Part shown: piece by piece, positions 1 to 8,212 of the stretch
Layout of the letters: the number at the start of each line of letters is the position of its first letter
Numbering within the stretch: position 1 is the first letter of the stretch
Source: JBDHAC01 sp039589195
Lineage (GTDB): Bacteria; Gemmatimonadota; Gemmatimonadetes; Palauibacterales; Palauibacteraceae
Assembly (NCBI GenBank): GCA_039589195.1
Contig: JBDHHV010000023.1
Location: 1-35,261 of the forward strand
Reading direction: 5' to 3'
Length of the DNA: 35,261 bases
Notes under the pieces: model-generated
What the model was told of the DNA's origin: nothing
What the model saw: the letters and a program-made list of their open reading frames with translations, nothing else
Databases searched by the model: none
Position numbers and translations under genes: made by a program

Positions 1-843
1 GCCCTCGAGACCGGCGAGTGGGATGCCGTGCTCGACAACTCCGCCTCGGTCCCTCGCTGGGTACGGCAGTCGGCGGGACTCCTGTCGGAGCGCGCGGGAC
101 ACTACCTGTTCGTATCCTCGATCTCGGCGTACGGCGATCCCTCCACGGTCGGCCTGGATGAGGACTCTCCAGTCGCCACCATAGAGGATGAGACGATCGA
201 GGAGATCACGGGCGAGTCGTACGGGCCGCTCAAGGCCTTGAGCGAGCAGGAAGCCATGAAGGCCTTCCCGGGCCGCGCCACCGTCGTCCGGCCGGGTCTG
301 ATCGTCGGACCGGGCGACCCCACCGATCGCTGGACGTATTGGCCCGTCCGCGTGGACAGGGGTGGCGAGGTGATGGCGCCGGGCACGCCGGACGACCCCG
401 TGCAGGTGATCGATGCCCGCGACCTCAGCGAGTTCATGATTCGCCTGGTGGAACAGGGACACGCGGGCACCTACAATGCGACCGGACCCGCGACCCGCAT
501 GGGCATGGGGCCGATGCTGACCGAGACTCGCGAGGCGCTGGGCGCCGACGCCACCTTCACGTGGGTCGACGCCGAGTTCCTGCAGGAGCACGAGGTGCAG
601 CCCTGGCTCCATATGCCGGCCTGGGTCCCGCCCGAAGGCGAGGGTGGAGGGCTGCTGCAGGTGAGCATCGCCCGAGCGCTGGAGAAAGGCCTCACGTTCC
701 GGCCCCTGGGCGAGACGGCGACCGACACCGTCGCCTGGTGGAACACGTTGGACGAAGAGCGGCAGGGCCGCTCGCGCTTCGGCCTGCCCGCCGAGCGCGA
801 GGTCGAGGTGCTCGCCGCCTGGCACGCCCGAGACGCGGGATAA
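1..843 (+). CDS. NAD-dependent epimerase/dehydratase (extended SDR), 5' truncated by window
   Basis: The reading frame is open from base 1, so the true start and the N-terminal Rossmann glycine motif lie outside the window; 280 residues are present. A beta strand ending in VLDNSA near the left edge, then LFVSSISAYG followed by the YGPLK pair (catalytic Tyr and Lys of the YxxxK motif), mark the second half of an extended short-chain dehydrogenase. The segments VVRPGLIVGPGD and QVIDARDLSEFM are the usual substrate-side strands of this family. The C-terminal 90 residues hold no further recognisable motif. The substrate is probably a nucleotide sugar or an isoflavone-reductase-like compound but cannot be named. 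The next gene on this strand starts about 165 bases downstream, so the two are not obviously one operon. Confidence 0.85.
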   Translation, partial: ALETGEWDAVLDNSASVPRWVRQSAGLLSERAGHYLFVSSISAYGDPSTVGLDEDSPVATIEDETIEEITGESYGPLKALSEQEAMKAFPGRATVVRPGLIVGPGDPTDRWTYWPVRVDRGGEVMAPGTPDDPVQVIDARDLSEFMIRLVEQGHAGTYNATGPATRMGMGPMLTETREALGADATFTWVDAEFLQEHEVQPWLHMPAWVPPEGEGGGLLQVSIARALEKGLTFRPLGETATDTVAWWNTLDEERQGRSRFGLPAEREVEVLAAWHARDAG

Positions 844-1007
844 CCCGGATCACTCCCCCGGCACCCGGTCGGCTCCGAGCGAGCCGGCCGGGGCCCCGAC
901 CCATCCCGGAACCGTCCCGTTGCAACCCTGCCCGCCCCGGACCCGTCGTATAGCGGAGTCAGGGAACGGGTCCCCTTCCCTGCGTGCCTTCACGGAGCGT
1001 CTCCCAC

Positions 1008-1835
1008 ATGAACCGAGTTGTGCTCACGTCGTTGCTCGCACTTTCCCTGCTGACCCTGCCCGCGGCGCTCTACGGCCGCCGCCGGGGCGACCCGTTTCCG
1101 ATCCCGCAGCCCGAAGGTCCCAGCTACAAGTGGGCCGGGGGCGGCCTGGTCTCCACGCCGTCCGACCTGGTGAGGAAGGCCGACGCCTACATGAGCGGCT
1201 TCCTCGCACCCGAAGTGGTCGCCGAGATGTTCGAGAGCCAGCGGACCGCCGCCGGGGAGGAGACGGGTGTCGGGATAACCTGGCGGATCGGAGAGGATCG
1301 GCTCGGGCGAACGGTGATCCATCACTCGGGCTCGATGGGTGGTGCCCGGACCACGCTTGTCATGGTTCCTGCTGAGCGGCTGGCGATTGCCGTGATGACC
1401 AACGTCGTGTGGACTTCCAACATCCAGCGCACGGGTGAGTTGTTGCTCGAGGCGTTCGCGGTCGCCTCCGAAGGTGCCGGTGGACCGACCACGTCCGCGG
1501 GAGCGCCCGGTCCGGCGGCACTGGGCACGTCCGGCGAGCGTACCTACCGGGGGACGTGGCGGGTCGGCGAAGACCACACCGAGGTGGCCGGCACCATCGA
1601 GCTGTCAGCTGGCATCGGATACATCCGCATGCCGCCTCCGTTTACCGAATGGAGGGGCACCATGGCCGTGGAACGCATGCCGATCCGTCACCTGACCGGC
1701 GGGACATATCTGCTGACGACGCCGTACGGTCTTGTGGATCTCCACATGGAGACCGAAGGCGGGCGGATTCTCGGCGAAGCGAGCGTGTCTTCCACGCGCA
1801 CCTGGACGTTTGAATCGGCTGTGGGTGGTCCCTAA
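1008..1835 (+). CDS. Exported beta-lactamase-like protein lacking the catalytic N-terminal half
   Basis: A 275-residue protein. The ATG at 1008 is chosen because the next residues form a signal peptide (VVLTSLLALSLLTLPAALYG) and GGAG lies about 10 bases upstream. Right after the signal comes YKWAGGGLVSTPSDL, then an HHSG motif (residues about 104-107), which in serine beta-lactamase-related hydrolases (Pfam Beta-lactamase, class C type) belongs to the C-terminal half and corresponds to the KTG box. The SxxK nucleophile and YxN motifs that should precede it are absent. About 200 residues therefore seem to be missing between signal and domain. Residues about 170-275 form a beta-rich tail often seen after such hydrolases. 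It cannot be an active hydrolase by the known mechanism; it is either a decayed gene with an in-frame deletion or a binding protein. A possible -10 hexamer TATAGC lies at 949-954. Confidence 0.7.
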   Translation: MNRVVLTSLLALSLLTLPAALYGRRRGDPFPIPQPEGPSYKWAGGGLVSTPSDLVRKADAYMSGFLAPEVVAEMFESQRTAAGEETGVGITWRIGEDRLGRTVIHHSGSMGGARTTLVMVPAERLAIAVMTNVVWTSNIQRTGELLLEAFAVASEGAGGPTTSAGAPGPAALGTSGERTYRGTWRVGEDHTEVAGTIELSAGIGYIRMPPPFTEWRGTMAVERMPIRHLTGGTYLLTTPYGLVDLHMETEGGRILGEASVSSTRTWTFESAVGGP

Positions 1836-1880
1836 CGGCTGGTGGGTTCCCCTTATGATGGCTCCCAGGGCGCGCGCGTG

Positions 1881-4079
1881 TCAGAGCACCGACCAGAGCG
1901 CCCGGTTGACGGAGACGAAAACCTCCCACTCGCCGCCATCCAGACCACGTGACAGGTCGATCCGCAGGAGGTCGTATAACAGCCCCAGCCCTACCCCCGC
2001 GGATGCCTTCGTACCCGCGGTCTGTGCGACCCCGAATCGATCGGCCGCGGCCTGACCGACGGAGGTGAGATCCGTCCAGCCGAGCGACCCTAGCGCGCGT
2101 ATCCGAACCCACGGCGCGACGAGCGCCCGTGAGATGTCCGCGTCCAGCCACGCGACGCGGTCTCCACCCCAGGATCGGAACGGGTGACCGGGCACCGTGC
2201 CGCGCCCGCCGAGCAGGAACAGTCGTTGCGCCGGGAGCTCGCCACCCGCCGCCCCGAGCCCGAGCCGTGCGGTCCAGTGCCAGTCGCCCCCCGCCTCGGC
2301 CCGCTCTCCCCGCAGCATGAGGAGCGCCTGCGTGAACCCGAAGTCACCGATCGCTCCCGGGGAGGCCTCGCCATCGAGCTCCAGCCGCCACGAGGTTTGG
2401 AGAACCCGGCCGAGGTCGCGCTCGAAGGACGCCTCCAACGCGACCAGCGTGCCTTCGTCGATGGGACGCACGGGGCGAAGCGCGGTCTGGCCGATCAACA
2501 CGGTCTGCATGATCAGGTCCGCCGAGCGGTGATTCGCAGCGGCGATCCCGATGCTCGCCCGCCCCCCGAGAGCCGGCCCCGACACCCCGAGGCTGCCGCC
2601 GTCCTCGAAGTACGGGTCCGTGTAGTCCTCCCCATCGAACGCGAGCGCCAGGGTCCGGGTCAATCCGGACGCAGCCTGGAAATGCCCCACGTCTTCGAGC
2701 GCGTGGTAGTAGCCCTCAACGCTCACTCGCCAGCTCCCACTCCCGCGGTGCGCTCCGAGGCGGATCTGGGGCTGGTCCAGGCCGAACGCGTACCCGCCCC
2801 AGAACGACAACTCGCTCCGCTCGTCGAGCCGGTAGGCGCCGCCGCCCCCGATCAGGACTCCCTCGGCACGGCGTGCGCGCAGACCCGCGGAGGCGTTCGG
2901 GAGGTGCAGCTGCAGGCGCTCTCCGCCAAGCAACGCCTGAGGCCGTACGAGCTCCCTCGCCCTCGAGCGGGTCCGGGCGAGCTCGTTGTCGGACAGATCG
3001 CTCTCCGCGAGCGGCCCGGCGTACAGCGGAGTCTCCCACTCCCAATAGTCGGCCAGCACGGTTGCCGGGAGCGATGCGATGCGGTCCCCCGACGCGATCC
3101 GGTACTGAGGCGTGTCATTGATGTCGTAGTCCAGCACCCGGATCCGGGTGCGAATCAGGCTCCCGACAGGGAAGCTGAACCAGGACAGCTGTCTCCGGAT
3201 CTCGAGGTCCTGTTCGTACGGGAGCCAGTAGCGCCCCTCCCAGAACGCAGACTTGAGGTCCAACGTGATGTACTCGAGGTCCGGGTCGCGGTACGAGGCC
3301 CTCGTGAACGTCGCGCGCAGACGAGCGATGGCCCCGGACTCGCGATCGACGTACATGGTGCCCACGACGCCCGGGAGTGAGGGATCGAGCGGTCGGACAT
3401 CGACCCTCTCCACGTGGGCTACACGGTCCCGGACCCGAATCTCGAACGAATCGACGAGTCGATACTCGTAGTAGCGCAAGGCTCCGGGGGCCGCGGGGTG
3501 GAGGACGTTCCAGACCTCGTCGCCCTCCCCGAGCCGGATGCGGTCACCGAAGTTATCGAGTACCAGGCTCAAGTGATCGATGTGATACTGGATTCGAGTC
3601 GGGAGCCGGACTTCGTGTCGTCGCCCCACGATGGTCTGGAGTGCCCGATCCGGAGCTTCCCACAGGATCTGGAGCGCCACCTGGTCGGCCCGCACCAGCT
3701 CTCGATTCTTTTCGAACTCACCCAGGAAGTAGATGTGCCCCTGGGCGCGCGCCTGAAAGCTGCGCAGCGAGCTGTCGGCGTAGGCGTGCTCTCGCGCCTG
3801 GACCGCCTGCCGCGCGATACGGACTGCGTCCGGGCTGTTCCACGCTGAATCGACTGCTTGGGGGGCCTCGGCGGCCTCGACCGCTTCCGTTTCGGCCCCT
3901 GCGGCCGACGGGTCTCTCGCCGGGGCTCCACCCTGGGCCGTGGCGGGCGCGGCGACACCGAGCAACAGCACCGCCAGGCAACCGACGGTCACCGCCAGGT
4001 TACCGCCGGGCGCCGCCAGGTAACTACCAGGCGCCACGGTCCGGACCACAGAGATCGGCCCGGCATCCCCTGCGCTCAT
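1881..4079 (-). CDS. DUF5686-like / Omp85-like outer-membrane beta-barrel protein
   Basis: A 732-residue protein. The ATG at 4079 is preferred over the GTG at 4109 because GGAGG (plus-strand CCTCC at 4087-4091) sits 7 bases upstream. A signal peptide ends near ATAQG. Residues about 90-330 resemble the soluble part of DUF5686-type proteins: a region on how the outer-membrane protein handles its environment, with VERVDVRPLDPS, a GTMYVDRESG strand and WLPYEQDLEIRR. The rest is made of alternating amphipathic strands typical of a barrel. Near residue 620 the segment LLGGRGTVPGHPFR resembles the conserved turn before the last strands of Omp85/surface-antigen barrels, and the protein ends in an aromatic-rich strand (WEVFVSVNRALWSVL). 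No POTRA domains and no carboxypeptidase-regulatory domain are visible. A role in outer-membrane assembly or transport is inference. It is convergent with the gene ending at 1835. Confidence 0.7.
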   Translation of the reverse strand: MSAGDAGPISVVRTVAPGSYLAAPGGNLAVTVGCLAVLLLGVAAPATAQGGAPARDPSAAGAETEAVEAAEAPQAVDSAWNSPDAVRIARQAVQAREHAYADSSLRSFQARAQGHIYFLGEFEKNRELVRADQVALQILWEAPDRALQTIVGRRHEVRLPTRIQYHIDHLSLVLDNFGDRIRLGEGDEVWNVLHPAAPGALRYYEYRLVDSFEIRVRDRVAHVERVDVRPLDPSLPGVVGTMYVDRESGAIARLRATFTRASYRDPDLEYITLDLKSAFWEGRYWLPYEQDLEIRRQLSWFSFPVGSLIRTRIRVLDYDINDTPQYRIASGDRIASLPATVLADYWEWETPLYAGPLAESDLSDNELARTRSRARELVRPQALLGGERLQLHLPNASAGLRARRAEGVLIGGGGAYRLDERSELSFWGGYAFGLDQPQIRLGAHRGSGSWRVSVEGYYHALEDVGHFQAASGLTRTLALAFDGEDYTDPYFEDGGSLGVSGPALGGRASIGIAAANHRSADLIMQTVLIGQTALRPVRPIDEGTLVALEASFERDLGRVLQTSWRLELDGEASPGAIGDFGFTQALLMLRGERAEAGGDWHWTARLGLGAAGGELPAQRLFLLGGRGTVPGHPFRSWGGDRVAWLDADISRALVAPWVRIRALGSLGWTDLTSVGQAAADRFGVAQTAGTKASAGVGLGLLYDLLRIDLSRGLDGGEWEVFVSVNRALWSVL

Positions 4080-4260
4080 GCGAGCGCCTCCGTTACACGT
4101 CGTACTCACGTAGCGAGAGTACCGCGCGCTGGGAGCGGCGTTCCGGTGATGTGACCGAGTTTATGGGGCGGGAGGCCTCGTACGCGGCCCATTCGGAGCC
4201 TGACCGGGCTGGGGCGAGCCGAGGAACGTGCCGGCCGGCCCCGGCCTCAGTCGAGCGTGG

Positions 4261-4653
4261 TCAGGCCTCGAACAGGTCTTCCTGTGATCCGCCGTCCTCG
4301 CGGCGCTCCGTTACCTGCCGCAGCCGGCGAAGCCAGTACTCGACGTCGAACGATTCCTCGTTCTTGAGCATCCGGCGAAGCACCGGCGAGAGCTCACGCA
4401 GAGCCTCCACCATGTCCTCCGCGATGGAGCCGACTTCCGCGGCCCGTGCCTCGTCGGGCATCGAGGCCATGTCGTGCAGGATCGAGCTCTCGGCTCGAGA
4501 TGCGATGATCGGGTCGCCGCCCGTTGCGACGTACACCTCGGTTCGCCGCCCCGGGCCCCGGTCATCCTCGATCGGAATCAACCCGACGATCTGATCGGAG
4601 CGCCAGTACTTGGCGTACCCGAGGTGCACCATCCGACCCGGCTTGATCTCCAC
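4261..4653 (-). CDS. Small RemA-like (DUF370-type) protein with helical C-terminal extension
   Basis: A 130-residue protein. The GTG at 4653 is chosen because GGAGG lies 5 bases upstream, and because the family fold would begin just there. Residues 1-60 align by eye with the RemA/DUF370 pattern: a first strand MVHLGY, a segment RSDQIVGLIPIE matching the SANRIIAI..PE stretch, then GRRTEVYV and PIIASRAESS matching GRRTRAVI and ILSAxxPET. RemA proteins are small DNA-binding regulators of biofilm matrix genes in Bacillus and occur widely elsewhere. The last 70 residues are acidic and helical and are not part of RemA, ending in an EDLFEA tail. The gene runs divergently from the HD hydrolase at 4823 and precedes the outer-membrane protein on the same strand by about 180 bases. 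The family assignment is moderate; an unrelated small beta protein is the alternative. Confidence 0.6.
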   Translation of the reverse strand: MEIKPGRMVHLGYAKYWRSDQIVGLIPIEDDRGPGRRTEVYVATGGDPIIASRAESSILHDMASMPDEARAAEVGSIAEDMVEALRELSPVLRRMLKNEESFDVEYWLRRLRQVTERREDGGSQEDLFEA

Positions 4654-4737
4654 GCGGTCCTCCGTGGCTAGGTGTCGGCGGCGCGGACCACAAAGGCCGG
4701 TCATGCCGGGTCCGGCGAGCGGTCACGTCGCTGGTGC

Positions 4738-4767
4738 ATTCTCTCCGGCGCCGACCGGCCGTGTCAA
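4738..4767 (-). promoter_or_regulatory. Sigma70-type promoter for the RemA-like gene
   Basis: On the minus strand a perfect TTGACA (plus 4762-4767) is followed by an 18-base spacer and GAGAAT (plus 4738-4743), about 80 bases before the GTG start at 4653. The -35 box lies in the left arm of a 7-bp inverted repeat, TCAAGCA at 4764-4770 and TGCTTGA at 4789-4795, which could be an operator in this divergent spacer. Confidence 0.5.
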
Positions 4768-4822
4768 GCACACTCCGGTGTTGATTGCTGCTTGAAGACG
4801 CGCCGTTCATCTTGGCGGGGCC

Positions 4823-6169
4823 ATGACACGCACACGCACGATTCGAGATCCGGTGTGGCAGAACATCCCGCTCGATACGGATGCAGCCGCCATCCTGGAC
4901 ACCCCCCAGTTCCAGCGGCTGCGTCGGGTCAAGCAGCTCGGGTTCGCGCACCTCGCGTATCCGGGCGCCGTGCACTCCCGCTTTCTCCACGCCCTCGGCG
5001 TCTACCATCTCACGACGCGCGCGATCGAGACGCTCCGCCGGACCGGCGACCTCGCGAAGCTGACCGAGCGGGAGCGCGGGATGATCCCGATCGTTCGCCT
5101 CGCCGCGCTGCTCCACGACGTGGGCCACTACGCGTTCTCGCACGCGATGGAGGAACTGGGACCGGACTCCATCCCGGGTCACCACGAAGAGGTCGCGGCC
5201 CGTTTCCTCGACGCCGGCCCGATCCGCGACGCGCTCGCCGTGCATGGCGAAGCCGCGACTTCGCACATCTCGGAGCTCATCCGGGGGGATTCGGCTCACC
5301 CGCTTCAGGGACTGGTGGCGGGCTCTCTGGATCTGGACAAGATCGACTACCTGAGGCGCGACAGCTTCTTTTGCGGTGTGCCGTACGGAGCCGTCGATGT
5401 GGAGCGGCTGATCGACTCGCTCACACTCGCGCGTGAATCGGACACGGCGCCTCTCGAGGTAGGGGTTACCGAGAAGGGGCTCTCGGCGCTCGAGTCTCTG
5501 TTGTTCTCCAAGTACCAGATGTTTCGGAACGTGTACTGGCACCACGCCGTTCGCGCCGCCACGTCCGTATTCCGCCGGCTGATCGAGGCCGCGCTCGAGG
5601 TGGGTCTGCTCGCGGCCGAGGAGCTCGCCGGGCCGACGGACGAGGAGTTGCTCAACCTCATCGCACACCGCGTCGAGCTGTCGGTGGATCCGCGGGCGCC
5701 CGGGGTCCTGCTGGAGCGGATCACGCTCCTGCTCGACTCCCTCACCCACCGGCGGCTTCCGAAGCGTGCCGTGGAGCTGTTCGGCGACTCGCTGCCGGCC
5801 GGCGTGTCGCCGTGGGTGGCCGAGCGACCGAAGCTGGTCGCGAAGCTGGAAGCTCGCCTGGCAGAGGAGTGGGATCTCGCCCCGGGCTTCGTGATCCTCG
5901 ATTATCCGGGCTATCCCGAGATGCTTCAGTTGAGGCTTCTGCTCGTGAGGCGGGACGGGGGTGTTCAACGGCTCACGTCGAGGGGGGAGAAGGGATTGAT
6001 CGATCTCCCGCGCTTGAGTCGCTCGCTCCACCACGCGGCACGCGTGTTCCGAGTGTTCACGCTGTCGCGCGTCGAGCCAAAGGACCCGCGTCCGCTGTTG
6101 AGCTTGATCGAAGCGTCCGCGGAGGATGTCGAGGCGCGTCTGGGGGAGAGCCGGCCGCTGTATTCCTGA
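4823..6169 (+). CDS. HD-domain phosphohydrolase (dNTPase / SAMHD1-like family)
   Basis: A 448-residue protein of the HD superfamily. The N-terminus has the typical opening of this branch (RDPVWQNIPLD, then TPQFQRLRRVKQLG). The metal-binding residues are visible: the histidine of SRFLHALGV (H56), the HD pair in LLHDVGHYAFSH (H98, D99) and a later aspartate in the segment DLDKIDYLRRD (D170 to D180). This is the layout of dGTP triphosphohydrolases and their relatives such as YwfO and SAMHD1, which hydrolyse dNTPs or act on other phosphate esters. The second half is helical and matches the common C-terminal region in length. The exact substrate cannot be deduced. The start ATG at 4823 has only a weak upstream GGCGGGG. 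It is convergent with the PP2C gene, 46 bases away. Confidence 0.88.
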   Translation: MTRTRTIRDPVWQNIPLDTDAAAILDTPQFQRLRRVKQLGFAHLAYPGAVHSRFLHALGVYHLTTRAIETLRRTGDLAKLTERERGMIPIVRLAALLHDVGHYAFSHAMEELGPDSIPGHHEEVAARFLDAGPIRDALAVHGEAATSHISELIRGDSAHPLQGLVAGSLDLDKIDYLRRDSFFCGVPYGAVDVERLIDSLTLARESDTAPLEVGVTEKGLSALESLLFSKYQMFRNVYWHHAVRAATSVFRRLIEAALEVGLLAAEELAGPTDEELLNLIAHRVELSVDPRAPGVLLERITLLLDSLTHRRLPKRAVELFGDSLPAGVSPWVAERPKLVAKLEARLAEEWDLAPGFVILDYPGYPEMLQLRLLLVRRDGGVQRLTSRGEKGLIDLPRLSRSLHHAARVFRVFTLSRVEPKDPRPLLSLIEASAEDVEARLGESRPLYS

Positions 6170-6191
6170 GCGAGCCGGGCCGGGTGGGGCG

Positions 6192-6215
6192 GACCGCGGG
6201 TCTCGAGTCGCGGTC
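6192..6215. terminator. Hairpin between convergent genes, possible bidirectional terminator
   Basis: A perfect 7-bp inverted repeat (GACCGCG at 6192-6198, CGCGGTC at 6209-6215) with a 10-base loop fills the spacer between the HD hydrolase stop and the PP2C stop. No T-run follows on either strand, so termination is only inferred from position. Confidence 0.3.
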
Positions 6216-7049
6216 TCAGGCCGCGGGCGCCTCTTCCACGTCTACCACGATCGCCGTGGTGTTGTCGGTCCCGCCTGCGTCGTTCGCAGCACCGACCAGG
6301 GCCGTCACCACCGCGTCGGGCGCGCGGCGCTCTTGCAGGAGCGCCGCGATCCGGGTTTCCGAGAGCATGGTGGTCAGCCCGTCGGAGGTGACCAGGAAGC
6401 GGTCTCCCGGGCGCAGCTCGCCCTCGTACATGTCGACCGGCACGCTGGCCTGCGTGCCCAGCGCACGTGTGAGCAGGCTCGAGCGCGGGTGGATGCGGGC
6501 CTGCTCGTCCGTGAGCCTCCCCTGGTTCACGAGCTCCTGCACGTAGGTGTGATCGACCGTCAGCCGGCGCACCTCGTCCTGTCTGACCAGATACGCCCGG
6601 CTGTCTCCGACATGTCCGATCACGTACCAGCCGGCGGAGGAGAGGAAGAGGATCGTGGCGGTGGTCCCCATCCCGGTGCGCTCGGGGTGCGCGCGCCCTT
6701 CGCTCAGGATAAGCCGGTTCGCCTCCACGATGGCGTCCGTGATGCACTCGCGGGCCTTATCGCGGCTGGGGTCGCCCTGCAAACACGCGATCCCGTTGGC
6801 AGCACACTCGACCGCGAGCGCGCTCGCGACCTCCCCGGCCGCGTGGCCCCCCATTCCGTCCGCGACGATGAACAGCCCCGTTCCGCCGTCGGCACAGAAC
6901 GCGTCCTCGTTCGAGTCCCGAACGCGACCGACGTCCGACCCGGCGGCACACCGCCACGCGAACCGGTGACCGGTCGGATCGGCTCGCGGGTGGTTCTCGT
7001 CGGGCATGGTCGTATTCATTCGAGCAGGGGTCTCTGAACCTGGAGTCAT
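6216..7049 (-). CDS. PP2C-family Ser/Thr protein phosphatase
   Basis: A 277-residue protein. The ATG at 7049 is chosen for the GAGG 4 bases upstream; an internal ATG at 7019 is the alternative. The PP2C metal and phosphate motifs are all present: the RDSNEDA motif (R44, D45, N47, E48, D49), the ADGMGGHAAGE motif (D64, G65), GTTAT, GHVGDSRAYL, a VTSDGLT aspartate, and the closing GGTDNTTAI. About 240 residues make the catalytic domain, the size of the bacterial Stp/PrpC type, with a 30-residue basic N-terminal lead and no membrane segment. It should dephosphorylate Ser/Thr (or His-Asp relay) targets in the cytoplasm. No kinase is adjacent in the window, so its partner is elsewhere. It is divergent from the radical SAM gene. 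Confidence 0.9.
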   Translation of the reverse strand: MTPGSETPARMNTTMPDENHPRADPTGHRFAWRCAAGSDVGRVRDSNEDAFCADGGTGLFIVADGMGGHAAGEVASALAVECAANGIACLQGDPSRDKARECITDAIVEANRLILSEGRAHPERTGMGTTATILFLSSAGWYVIGHVGDSRAYLVRQDEVRRLTVDHTYVQELVNQGRLTDEQARIHPRSSLLTRALGTQASVPVDMYEGELRPGDRFLVTSDGLTTMLSETRIAALLQERRAPDAVVTALVGAANDAGGTDNTTAIVVDVEEAPAA

Positions 7050-7058
7050 GTTCCTCAC

Positions 7059-7087
7059 ATTCTCTCGGCCTTCGCTGGAACGGACAA
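7059..7087 (-). promoter_or_regulatory. Candidate promoter for PP2C gene, nearly leaderless
   Basis: On the minus strand TTGTCC (plus 7082-7087), a 17-base spacer and GAGAAT (plus 7059-7064) form a sigma70-like promoter. The same -10 hexamer occurs in the promoter at 4738. Transcription would begin only 2-3 bases before the ATG at 7049, giving an almost leaderless mRNA, or the start is the ATG at 7019. Confidence 0.35.
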
Positions 7088-7207
7088 GTGTGCTGGCCGG
7101 TTCGTTACGCAGCGGGAACCGCGGAGCAGTCGGCGACGGCCAAGTCACGACCCGTTAGATTGCGGTCCCGTGGGGGGACTGGGACGACACCAAAAGGAGT
7201 CACACTC

Positions 7208-8212
7208 ATGCCTGGTTCCGCGCTTCCGATGGCGGGTCGCTCCCGACCGGCGACCGATGCGTCCACGCGAGCGGAGCCAATCGATCCGACCGCGCCGCCC
7301 GCCGGCGCGTGTGCGCCGGACGACCCGGTCACGCCGATGGTCCGCCTGCATCACCTGGACACGCTCTGGTTTCAGGTCGCAGGCACAGTCTGCAACCTGC
7401 GGTGCACACACTGCTTCATCAGCTGCGCTCCCGAAAACCACAGCTTCTGGTTCCTGAGTCTGGACGAGGTGCTGGGCTGGCTCGAGGAGTCGAAGCGCTG
7501 GGGAGTCAAGGAATACTACGTGACGGGTGGCGAGCCGTTCATGCACGCCGATCTCCCCCGCATGCTCGAGGCGATGCTGGAGCTCGGGCCCGCCACGGTG
7601 CTCACGAACGGAACCCTTCTCCCCGAGCGCGCGCTTCATCCCATCGCGCGGGCCGCCGAGCGCTCTCCCTACTCGCTCGAGATTCGCGTCAGCATCGATG
7701 GCCCGACACCCGAGCTGAATGACCCCGTCCGCGGCGAAGGGACCTTCGACCGGGCGATGGAGGGTGTGGGACGGCTTCTGGCTCACGGGTTCCTTCCCAT
7801 CATCACGGCGACGCAGGTGTGGGACTCCGACCGCGACGAAGACGTGCGGCAGGCGTTCGTGCATCGCCTGAACGCGCTCGGCTACTCGAACCCGCGGCTC
7901 AAGATCCTGCCATCTCTCCGCATCGGGCGCGAGATCGCCCGCGGCCGGGGGTATTCCGAGCAGGAGCGGATCACCGACGAGATGATGTGCGGGTTCGATA
8001 CCGGTCAGCTCCTGTGCTCCAGCAGTAGGATCGTGACGAGCCGCGGTGTGCACGTCTGCCCGATCCTCATCGAAGCGCCGGAGTCGCGACTCGGAGACTC
8101 GATCGAAGAAGCGACGCGACCCTTCGAGTTGAGCCAGCAGGCCTGCTACACCTGCTGGCTGCACGGCGCGATCTGCAGCAACTACGGGGGCGTCGGTCAG
8201 GATGTCACCTGA
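7208..8212 (+). CDS. Radical SAM enzyme with SPASM-like C-terminal cysteines
   Basis: A 334-residue protein; the ATG at 7208 has AAGGAG 8 bases upstream. The radical SAM cluster motif CxxxCxxC is C62, C66 and C69 (VCNLRCTHCF), and the SAM-binding TGGEP is residues 106-110. VSIDGP (161-166) is the usual strand of the barrel. The C-terminal 75 residues hold six cysteines (C261, C270, C284, C313, C316 and C323), the density expected of a SPASM or Twitch auxiliary iron-sulfur domain, often seen in enzymes that modify peptides or cofactors. The 45 N-terminal residues are low-complexity. The 3' end overlaps the phosphoesterase start by 11 bases, so the two are co-translated and probably work on one pathway. 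No precursor peptide is seen nearby. The substrate is unknown. Confidence 0.88.
   Translation: MPGSALPMAGRSRPATDASTRAEPIDPTAPPAGACAPDDPVTPMVRLHHLDTLWFQVAGTVCNLRCTHCFISCAPENHSFWFLSLDEVLGWLEESKRWGVKEYYVTGGEPFMHADLPRMLEAMLELGPATVLTNGTLLPERALHPIARAAERSPYSLEIRVSIDGPTPELNDPVRGEGTFDRAMEGVGRLLAHGFLPIITATQVWDSDRDEDVRQAFVHRLNALGYSNPRLKILPSLRIGREIARGRGYSEQERITDEMMCGFDTGQLLCSSSRIVTSRGVHVCPILIEAPESRLGDSIEEATRPFELSQQACYTCWLHGAICSNYGGVGQDVT

Noticed and set aside
4562..6034. 490-residue minus-strand open frame over the HD hydrolase gene
   Set aside because: Composition is Arg/Gln/His-rich, no motifs, and it is antisense to a protein with clear HD catalytic residues; long shadow frames are normal at this base composition.
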